A stretch of 64,000 nucleotides of DNA from Cryptomeria japonica. Its lineage: Eukaryota; Streptophyta; Pinopsida; Cupressales; Cupressaceae. A program made the translations under genes and the position numbers. Location: NCBI RefSeq assembly GCF_030272615.1, contig NC_081407.1:98315897-98379896 (forward strand). The letters are read 5' to 3'. Below the pieces are notes generated by a model that ran no database searches, was not told where the DNA came from, and worked only from the letters and a program-made list of their open reading frames with translations. This document shows positions 56,222-64,000 of the stretch, piece by piece. The stretch's first letter is position 1; every line of letters begins with the position of its first letter.

Positions 56222-58460
56222 CTATTGTTCTGCCATCATCTCCCGCTCAATGTTGGCCTTTGCCTCTTGTAATCTCTCCTTCTTCGTACGGGGGTCGGGA
56301 TAAGTGGCCTTTTTGGTTTGAGCACGGGTGATTGCCAATACTTGTTTATCACCAATCTTCTCAATATTGAGAAGATTAACCCCTAGCTTGGGGCAATTTG
56401 TCTCATCGTGGTCTCTAGGACCACACCATCTGCACAAGTTATGTGGTGTCTCCTCTTTCTAGCAATCCCGCGCAAAGTGTCTCCACTAGTTGCATGCCCG
56501 ACACTAAATCATTGGACGTCCTTTGGCATCATATTGCATTCGACTCCGATTATTGCTATTATTATTGTTGCCTCTTCCTCCCCTTTGGTTACCTTTGTAA
56601 CCGCCAGATGATGTCGTGGTGCTAGCTTGAGGTTGTGATGTGCCTGCTGTTGCGGAGGGTGACAACTGCTCCTGGGTGAAGAGCACCTGATTTCCCTGTG
56701 TCTTCATGTTGTAAGGACATTCTTTGGTGGAGTGTCCCAACACTTGGCAAATGTCGTAGAAGGCCTTTTTAGGAAATGAGCCTTTTGTGTGACCTTCCTC
56801 CTTACATTCCGCACACCACACTTCCTCATTTTTGTTGGTGCTTCCCTTCATGCTTTTGAATTCCTTCATCATGCGATGCATATCCTTCTGAAGGGCTTGC
56901 ACCTTTTTACTTGGCTTGCACCTTTTTACTTGACCCCTCGTTGCTATTACTTCCATCGGAGGAGGAGTCCTCTCCAGAGGATCTGTCTTTCTTCTTCCTG
57001 GATGTCTTCCTTCACTTTCCAGGTCCATTGCCCGGTTACAGGCATCTTCGTAGGATGTGGGGGGTACAATTTTCATTTTCCTTCTAAGTGACGACTTTAA
57101 ACCCTCCACGAACCACCTTTTCTTCAATCCATCACTGGGCTGGTTGTCCATTTTTCCTAGCAATTCCTTCAGGCGTCAGCTATATGCTCGGATGGTCTCA
57201 CTTTTCCCTTGCTTGGTACTCATGATTTCTGCCACGATTTCATTATCATCTCTGAGAAGTCAAAACTCTGTTTCAAAGGCCTTGTGTAATTCATCCCAAG
57301 TTGTAGCTTGGTTTTATCAGCATCCGAGTACCAATCGATGGCTGCTCCTCATAGGGTGGCGGGGAATTGCACCACTCATTCTTCCCTGTCGGTCACACCA
57401 TTGGCCGACCAGATTGTTTCACATGTACGACAATGTCGTACTGGGTCTTCTTTCCCGTCCCCATTGAACTTGGGCAATTTTTGTCGATTCACCATTACGT
57501 TCCTTGGCGGTGGCCCAGTTTGCCTTCCAGAACTCGAACTTGACCCTCCAGGAACTCCTCCTTTAGACACTGGTCCTCCCGAAGATACTTTGCCAAGATT
57601 TGGTCCGTTGGGTCCTACCAAGTTTCTCTGATTACTAGGGTGTGATGAGGTTGAACCTAACAGATTGCTTCTACTACCTTGACCTTGTGTCCTCTCGACA
57701 CCTTCGGTCGCACTGGTATCCCCTGCCTCTCTGTTCTTGGTCTCTGTCTCCTCTTCCCTCCTGGTCTCGGCACCTTTGTATGGCATGTACGACTCTATCG
57801 TACTCCTATCACCAATCTCTTCCAATGTCAGGGAAAGGTCCCCCAAACACTTCCTGGTGGTTTCTCTTAGTACAGAAACTTGGCCCTCAGCACTCGAGCC
57901 ATCATTGCCAGTTGTGCTTTCTTTTGCAAGTTTCTTTAGTCGTTGTCGATGTTCTGCTTGTTGTTCTAACCTCAACGTCCTCGCGAATGCTTCATGCGTG
58001 TCTTCTGCCTCCCTTGGCACACCGTTTCTATCCTTATTTAGCGTCATGGGTATCAATTCCTTCTTTCCGTGGGGTTGAAGGTTCGTCAACGACTTTCATC
58101 ACGTTCCTTCTCCTCTTGTCGACTCCTTTCTTCAAATTGCTGCAATATTTGTTGTTGATGGGTCTCGTGGTAGGTTTCTTCCCTACGAGTTTGGAGAGCA
58201 AGGAACGCCTGTGCCAACAAGCTAGGCAAGTTGTTCATCAACCGATTTACGACTAGACTTACGCTAAGGGCACTCCACATTGCGCTCTCAGGGACATCCT
58301 CGGTCGTGGCCTCCCTCCGTACGTAAGTTTCAATGGATGCCTGGAGAATGCAGGTGAAATCCTTTGTTAGTGCTCCCTCTCCTTCGAACAACTCCATCGG
58401 CTCTTCCTCGGGATTGTTGTTGGTCCCCTCACTCACTGTTTGCCCCATTATCATCGTGCC
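56222..58460 (-). pseudogene. G3 gag with four zinc-knuckle-like motifs
   Basis: Gag begins near 58460 (MGQTVSEGTNNNPEEEP). It has a Gln/Arg-rich helical region, then PKFNGDGKEDPVRHC and LLGKMDNQPSDGLKKRWFVE (gag domain). Four Cys-rich motifs follow: CAECKEEGHTKGSF (last Cys lost), DICQVLGHSTKEC (first Cys lost), CRACN-stop-WRHFARDC, and CRWCGPRDHDETNC (intact). Stops or frame changes occur at about 58086, 57376, 57163, 56504 and 56222. It is a nucleic-acid-binding capsid protein, now dead. Confidence 0.83.
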
Positions 58461-58496
58461 ATGTAATATGTTCCCGTCAAATTCCAAGTTCAATTT

Positions 58497-58510
58497 GGCA
58501 ACGACGCTAG
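58497..58510 (-). other. G3 primer-binding site (tRNA-Asp-like)
   Basis: On the minus strand CTAGCGTCGTTGCC follows the 5' LTR. It resembles TGGCGCCGTTGCC, complementary to plant tRNA-Asp, with two or three substitutions. Confidence 0.55.
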
Positions 58511-58511
58511 A

Positions 58512-58818
58512 TGTTTTCCCCCAAGGGGTATGTGTTTCAATAGTGCATAACAATACAAAAATATAGGAAATATGACAATATACATCAATGCAAGTAAACA
58601 AAAGAACTCAGATGTATGTATTCATTAATGCCAAATGCCAATACATTCAAACATAACTTTCTTCGACAATATCTTCACTTTGAAATAGGAAACCAAGTAC
58701 ATATATATAGGTGTTGGTGTAGGTTGTCCGATGCCAACTGCCGACAACCGTCACGTAATCACCGACCCGTAACACATGTAACGTTCCAATTACAATATGA
58801 CATAATTACCCAACAATA
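58512..58818 (-). repeat. G3 5' LTR
   Basis: Matches 48491-48795; lies between G3's primer-binding site and C's 5' LTR. Confidence 0.88.
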
Positions 58819-58820
58819 AT

Positions 58821-59121
58821 TGTTGATATTTAAGAGCAAGAAAACAGAGATAAAACACGCAACTGATGGATAAGACCAATGAACATAGAACACCAAATTT
58901 ATGTGTTCTTCACCATAATGGCTACATCCATGGGAAAAGCAGGTGAAAACTCTGTTTTATTAATTCTGTTTATATAGTTACAGCTACAGCAGTTTGCATC
59001 AGCTATTTATTACATTATCCGCACAATGAATTTTGTCTTTAAAGTAGAAACCAAGAGACCACCAATGGAGGGAAAATAAGGGAGTTGAATAGTCCATGAC
59101 CGTTGGACTTCATATCCAACA
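58821..59121 (-). repeat. C 5' LTR (copia)
   Basis: A 301-bp copy of the LTR at 15273-15572 (TGTTGATATTTAAGA to ATCCAACA). Seen alone it looks like a solo LTR, but its flank attta pairs with atttg at 15268-15272, and the primer-binding site expected next to it lies at the far end of G3. Confidence 0.88.
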
Positions 59122-59126
59122 ATTTA

Positions 59127-60261
59127 TGGGCAGATCCTGGGCTTTAAAAGAGATTTAGTGCTATCAGTTACCTATTTCAATCTATCATGCATGCTTCCGA
59201 GCAATCAAATAGGTAAAATTGACACAAGACTTGAAACAAACTTGAATTAAATTATTGTTATTAAAGATGAATAAGTGATGGCTTATAATGCTTACGACAT
59301 GTTTATATATTATCAGAAAATGCATTCTTTAGTGGCCATACATTTTTATATCTCCTTTTCTGCCTTATAACTTATTTAGTCATTATAAGTGATTAATTAG
59401 GTGTATAGCAAGTTTTGTCATTGTCAACCTCAACTGTGACTCATTATGCCTTTTGCTCTTAACAAAATATTGTATGTGGGACTAATTTGGATGGTGTATC
59501 GTGGAAGGGACTGCCATTTTCAATAGACGATTGTCTCGTATCTGTTATTGAAATATTGTACCAGTATGTTGTCATCAGTATGTTTGTCATCTTTTGTTGA
59601 CCATTCAATCTAAAAGATGGTTTTACTTTGAGCATAGCACTCCTTATCATTTGGTTTCGAGAGGTTATTGGATACGTATTCTATACAGCTTGGATACACA
59701 TCGGTTACTGTACCCACGCGTGCCCAAAAAACTTTGATTTTCAAACCATGCCAAATACTATGTAATTTGATTGTTTTAAAATTTGATGTATATCTTTTAA
59801 ATTTAATCATGCAATTTAAAAAAAAATATTTGATATAAACAAAATCTACATCAAATGAAAAAGAGATGAAATGTTTTTCTATTTCAGCAATCTATTATTT
59901 TGGGTTATCTTCTAATGTAACTATTATTTTTGCATATTGTAAATTGTTAAATCAACTTATAATTATTTATCAATTATGTATCTATATTGCTTATGAAGTA
60001 AATGAAAATCTCCTCTAATAACTTAGAAAATTGTGTTAAATATATGTATATATATTTTTTATGAATGTCACATCCAACCATATTCATATTGGGGGTCTTA
60101 AAAATGAGCATATCTGTATCCAATACTATTTTTGTATTTGTATCCCTATCTGTGTCCATGCAATTTTGCTTTTTCTAAATTCTCTACTCAAAAATATTTC
60201 TGATTTTTCTATAATAAATTTTTTTAACTTTTCATTTTTTTTTTGTTTTCAGCTATTATAG
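59127..60261. other. AT-rich intergenic DNA
   Basis: AT-rich sequence with short poly-A/T and (TA)n runs. No gene or element terminus seen. Confidence 0.5.
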
Positions 60262-60267
60262 ACATAG

Positions 60268-61659
60268 TTGCCAACAAATTCTATTATAGGACTTGCACAA
60301 GTACCTATTCCATACCCGCTCGGTATTTTAACGGATCTTTGGGGGGCTTATGTTGCAGATTATTTTGATATTGTTTCTACGGGTCCATATTTAGTAGCTA
60401 AATGGAAGAATATTCCTCCCTTGCCCATTGATAATGACCTTAGACTTGCTTTTATGGAAGAACTTCAGAAAAGACCTCTTGTATTTCAAGATAAGGAGGA
60501 TTCCTTGGTATGGACTAAGAGTGCCTCAGGTGCTTATTCAATAAAAGATGGATATAATTCTTTATCTCAGGCTTCCTCAACCTCCCTCTTCTGGCATACT
60601 AAACTGTTTTGGCATCCAGCTTGTCTTCCTAAGGCGAGGTCTTTTGCTTGGTTGGTAGTCCAGGATAAAGTTCTCATTGGGACACGATTGGACAGGCTTG
60701 GGATTACAACAGTATTCCCTTGTGTTTTTTGTGGATATTGTATGGAATCCATGGATCATCTTTTTCTGCTTTGTCCTTTTGCTCGTGAGTGTTGGTATTG
60801 GCTTTTTGGGATGCTTGGTTGGTCTTTTGCTCTTAGTCCCAATCTGTTCTTGCACTTCATGGCCTAGCCCTTGTTGTTCTCGTCTTCATTTTATTCATCT
60901 CTTTGGATTGTGGCTCTGTCACTGGTGGTCTGGAATCTTTGGATTGAAAGGAATTCTAGGATCTTTAAACATAAATATGCTACTCTTGTTGATGTTATTG
61001 GCAAAATTCAATCCTCCATTTGTGAGGTTGTGCTTTCTTACATCCATAAAAAAATTAGATCACCTCAGGGCTTTTTCTCATTGGGATAATTGGGTCACTT
61101 GGAAATGGGGTTCTCTTCATCTAATGCCTTCTCATGGGGCTATATCAACTGGTCTATCTTCTCTTGTTAAGCGTAGGATGGCCAAATGGAGTCCCCCCCC
61201 CAGTTTGCTTTCAAGCTCAATTTTGATGGGGCTTCTAAGGGAAATCCGGGAAGGTCTGGTATTGGAGTGGTCAATTTTGATCATTCTTCTAAGATCATCA
61301 AAGCTGTGGGAAAATATATTGTTCAGGGTACTAATAATGTAGCCGAGTTTCAGGCTTTATCCTTTGGTCTTGATCTTGCTATCTCTTTGAATATTAAACA
61401 CATTGTTATTGAAGGAGACTTAATGTTGGTTTTTCAGGCAGTTGTTGCCAAAAAATGTCTCTCTTGGCATTTACAGTATTTGTTAGAATGCATTCTTGTG
61501 CAATTGAAGTGCTTTTCCACTTTATCCATCTCTCATTGTTACAGGGAGATCAATGTCATTGCGGATTTTTTGGCTAATAAGGCTATTGTTGAGGGCACCG
61601 ATTTCTTAAAGGTTCTTCCTTTGGACATACCAGCCTCTTGCATTAGGCTTCTCTCTTAG
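60268..61659 (+). pseudogene. LINE ORF2 C-terminus: zf-RVT and RNase H
   Basis: 60268-60867 encodes the zf-RVT domain (KLFWHPACLPKARSFAW, CVFCGYCMESMDHLFLLC). A TAG at 60865-60867 interrupts it; the frame then runs on to a TAA at 61087. A frame change then follows, with a C-run at about 61191-61201 returning to the first frame. From 61186 the RNase H is open to 61659 and keeps the four acidic positions: D in NFDGASKGNPG, E in NNVAEFQAL, D in IEGDLML and D in NVIADFLANKA. The fragment cannot retrotranspose. Confidence 0.87.
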
Positions 61660-63230
61660 CAGGAATTGGGTCTTACTTGGAAGCCTCCCTCATTTTCTAT
61701 GTTGGATGTGGTTTTCTTTCGTAAGTATTTGCAGTGAGGGTGTTGCTCTTTTTGACAATATCTTTGTTGTTCATATTTTTAGTTAGAATTTCCTCATGGA
61801 GCCTGGAGGATGTTGTGGCTTCTCCTGCTGGGGTGCTATCTTTCATTTTTCTATAGATTTTTGTTTTAGTCTTCTCCCTTCTCCTTGCTGGGTGTGGTTT
61901 TTCTTTCTCATATGGCTACAGGGAGGATGTTGTCCTGCCTTATGGCAACATCTTTGTTGTGGGTATATCCGGTAGTATCTCCTCACTAAGCATGGAGGGT
62001 GAAGGGGCTACTTTGGCTTGGCTGGTACCTTTTCCATTTCTTTTGTACTTCGGGCCTTTTTCACTGATTGGTGTTTGGGGGATCTTTGCTATGTCTAAAG
62101 TATGTTCTGATTGGTTGCTTGTTTCCATTTGTTGATATTTTGTTGGTGGATGACTCGGGCTCTTTTGATGATGTGTCTTTGTTTCTGTGTGGAATGGTGT
62201 CGGGTAATAATGGTTTTTATGATGTTCGATCTTCTGCATTATTTGGCAATCATTATCTTTTGTGGTCAAGGCTTGGTGGCTATTTGGTGGGGGTTTTGGG
62301 TCATGATTGGTTGCGCTGGCCCCTTCATTCTCTAAACACCTGACACCGTATTTGTTCATATCCTTGGGAGTTGCATGTTTCATGATCGGGGGTGATGTGC
62401 CAGGAGGTTTTGTTTTGCGGCATGAGTATGCTTCATCATTGGTTGGTCATTCCTGCATTTTCTACTCATTTTCTTGTGAGCTGCCTTTTCTTGATTCAGA
62501 GGGTTAATCATGTTTTTGATATCTCTTCCTCTTTTATATTCACGGTGGCTAGTAGTCGTGGTATCCATTCTTTCTTTGCATTTGTTTTTTGTAACACAAA
62601 ATGCTCTGTTTTGGAGAGTTCTTGTTAACATTGGTGGTTGGTGGCTATTTTTGAGGAACTGGAAATTGCAAATAGCGTGGTGTTTCAGATGGTTTCTTAT
62701 CCTGCTGCTATTTATTTGGTTGTTGCTTTGGCTTACCTTATGGATCGGTCTTATTCTTCTTCCTCAAGGTCTTCATCATCCCTCTATTCTTCTTATCTGG
62801 ATTGTCATATGTTTGCTCACCATTTTTGTGCTGGCAGGTTCACTTATTTTAGGATCTTTTCTGGTTGTGAGTTTTATTCTATTCAGAGGTCTGGATACAT
62901 GTGTTGTGTAGACAGGATGGTTCAGGGTTGATGGCATTGTTTTTTGTCCTTGATGGATGGCACTGGTTCTATTTTGATATGTTCTCTTCTATGCTGGTTA
63001 TGACAACTTCCTTTATATCTAATGCAGATGGCTATGTATCTGGGAGGGTTTTTTTTGGGGTGTCTATGGGCTTTTGTAATGGGTAGATAGGCTTATGTTT
63101 TCTTGAGCAATACTGAAGGGTTTTCTTACTGGTTCTTTCCCTTCAGCGCTCTTTGAACTAGACACTTGTAAAAAAAACAAAAAACTTTAATATAATTTCA
63201 GTGGTTTCATCCACTTTTATCAAAAAAATA
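61660..63230 (+). other. LINE 3' untranslated region
   Basis: T/G-rich sequence between the RNase H stop and the A-rich end. Long open frames here lack conserved motifs. Confidence 0.6.
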
Positions 63231-64000
63231 TAGATGACACAACTTAGAGTTATCTCTTTTATCAATCTTATTTAAAATATAGACGAGAAAATAAATTTTA
63301 TTGATTAGAAAAATATTATAATTAGTGTTCAAAAATAGTTCACCCATTCTAAAAATATTAGATTGTATAAAGATGACAGTCCATAGAAAGCTGATCATCA
63401 CGACCTTTCATATTCTTTAATTATAAAGGTTTATTTTTCCTATATATCCAATTTTCTTCTAATTATGAGGGTGTTTCAAATGAGATGTGTGCCTCACTTT
63501 AAAATCAATTAAATATTTCTTATATCTAAGACTAAAATTAACTTTGATTTGGATCAAATGTCTACCATGCTCCATTTTGATCCAAAGTTACATCGTTGTT
63601 GTAGTATAATAGATATTTGAACTTTGCAAATGTTATTGCCCACATATGTTCAATACAACGCTTCACAGAGTGTCTGCATGTGAAGTCTTGCAAGTGTGAA
63701 ACCTTGAAATGTAGAGCAACCATTGAGATTAAAAGGTCGGTTCCTTTTATATTTTAGTTACTAGCCTAAATTTGATGAGGGGAAAAGAGAAATAACATAA
63801 TGTAAACAAACATATATAAGGTTGTTGTGCTAGAATAGAAGAGTTTTCATGCGTAGAGAGATTCTATGCATAGGAGCCAATAGTGAACAAAGATGAAATT
63901 GAGATGTTTACAACAATATAGAAGGCGGGATGATAACATTTGCATGGTAATATGTCTACAAAAGATCAATAGAATTTTGCATACATGCATCAAAACTATT
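63231..64000. other. AT-rich intergenic DNA
   Basis: No coding pattern, RNA gene or element terminus is visible to the window edge. Confidence 0.5.

Larger units (their letters stand above)
48491..58818 (-). mobile_element. Ty3/gypsy element G3 with post-pol accessory ORF
   Basis: LTRs 48491-48795 and 58512-58818 (about 305 bp) flank, on the minus strand, gag with several zinc knuckles, protease, RT, RNase H and integrase. A motif-rich non-coding stretch and an accessory reading frame follow. The TSD attgt (48486-48490 and 58819-58823) is perfect if the LTR is taken as TATTG...AAACA on the minus strand. The second TSD copy overlaps the first three bases of C's LTR. Length is 10.3 kb. All genes are interrupted. 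Confidence 0.87.
15273..59121 (-). mobile_element. Ty1/copia element C, outermost host of the nested stack
   Basis: Two related ~300-bp LTRs (15273-15572 and 58821-59121) face the same way and are flanked by atttg (15268-15272) and attta (59122-59126), a 4/5 TSD. Between them, in minus-strand order, lie a primer-binding site, gag, protease, integrase, reverse transcriptase, RNase H and a polypurine tract, interrupted by Q, L and G3. Removing those leaves about 4.9 kb, a normal copia length. At each breakpoint the copia sequence resumes in register; for example RNase H stops at FCDS at 40053 and resumes with SNSINHLAQ at 15868. All its genes carry stops or frameshifts, so it is dead and is the oldest layer here. 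Confidence 0.85.
60262..63230 (+). mobile_element. 5'-truncated plant L1-like LINE
   Basis: The copy starts within the ORF2 C-terminal region, carries a zinc-finger (zf-RVT) domain and RNase H, and then about 1.57 kb of T/G-rich 3' untranslated sequence. The end is 'tcatccacttttatcaaaaaaa' at about 63,225. No reverse-transcriptase domain is present, so it was truncated on insertion. No clear target duplication found. Confidence 0.82.

Noticed and set aside
57642-58256. A 204-codon plus-strand frame rich in Leu, Ser and Pro.
   Set aside because: It is antisense to G3 gag and has no motif.
58821-59121. Solo copia LTR.
   Set aside because: Its outer flank pairs with that of 15273-15572 and the PBS is found across G3, so it is the 5' LTR of C.
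60677-61342. A 221-codon hydrophobic open frame that looks membrane-like.
   Set aside because: It mostly overlaps the real LINE zf-RVT/RNase H frame in another phase. Only its 61050-61190 part carries LINE coding sequence after a frameshift.

Overview
This window is plant nuclear DNA that looks like a large, repeat-swollen genome. A gymnosperm, probably a conifer, is my inference. It rests on the dense nesting of old LTR retrotransposons, the very low gene density, and an intronless DYW-type PPR gene whose C-terminus resembles conifer PPR proteins. I see only one clearly functional host gene: the PPR-DYW RNA-editing factor at 10912-13086 (+). Almost everything else is transposable-element sequence or AT-rich intergenic DNA. 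I found no tRNA, rRNA, CRISPR or bacterial features.

Layout. 1-10.9 kb: a LINE RNase H relic (719-1203, -), a foldback element (1764-1959), two decayed LINE-like tails (2180-3249, 3780-4480), a small LTR element with gypsy protease remains (4917-8249, -) and a LINE ORF1 relic (8700-9510, -). 10.9-15.3 kb: the PPR gene and its 3' flank. 15,273-59,121: one nested retrotransposon stack. 60,262-63,230: a 5'-truncated LINE (+). The two ends are AT-rich.

The stack can be parsed by termini and target-site duplications (TSDs). The outermost element is a Ty1/copia element, C (15273-59121, -), with ~300-bp LTRs at both ends and TSD atttg/attta. Subtracting its insertions leaves about 4.9 kb, a normal copia size. 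C was invaded three times. (i) Q (15871-40052, +, TSD ctatt/ctatc) sits in RNase H. Q in turn contains R (16125-23897, -, TSD gcatg/gtatg) and the Ty3/gypsy chromovirus G1 (25032-38002, +, TSD gcacc/acacc). G1 carries the pol-deleted gypsy element G2 (26509-31768, -, TSD tacta) inside its gag start. (ii) L (42962-47372, +, TSD ccaca) is a LARD-like element without retroviral genes. (iii) G3 (48491-58818, -, TSD attgt) is a gypsy element sitting exactly between C's 5' LTR and its primer-binding site.

The most unusual content is R, with Q as a relative. Each has TG...CA-type ends (TA...CA in R), a 5-bp TSD, one TATA box followed about 110-155 bp later by AATAAA, and no second terminal repeat. 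That is the layout of a solo LTR, but R would be 7.8 kb long. Its U3-like part holds 15 copies of a 37-nt double-stem palindrome spaced mostly 166-180 bp apart, then an internal promoter, a spliced 5' UTR and an ~837-codon ORF of unknown family (globular domain, basic NLS-like patch, acidic linker, helical C-terminus). Q has an array of GTGCAAAT...ATTTGCGC inverted motifs upstream of a small spliced ORF. G3 has an array of GTACGGAT words upstream of a post-pol accessory ORF with the same globular/basic/acidic/coiled-coil order. The repeated pairing of a dense motif array with an adjacent accessory ORF is the candidate undescribed system. One testable hypothesis is self-recognition or anti-silencing like the VANC proteins of VANDAL transposons. 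All reading is by eye; no alignments or database searches were run.
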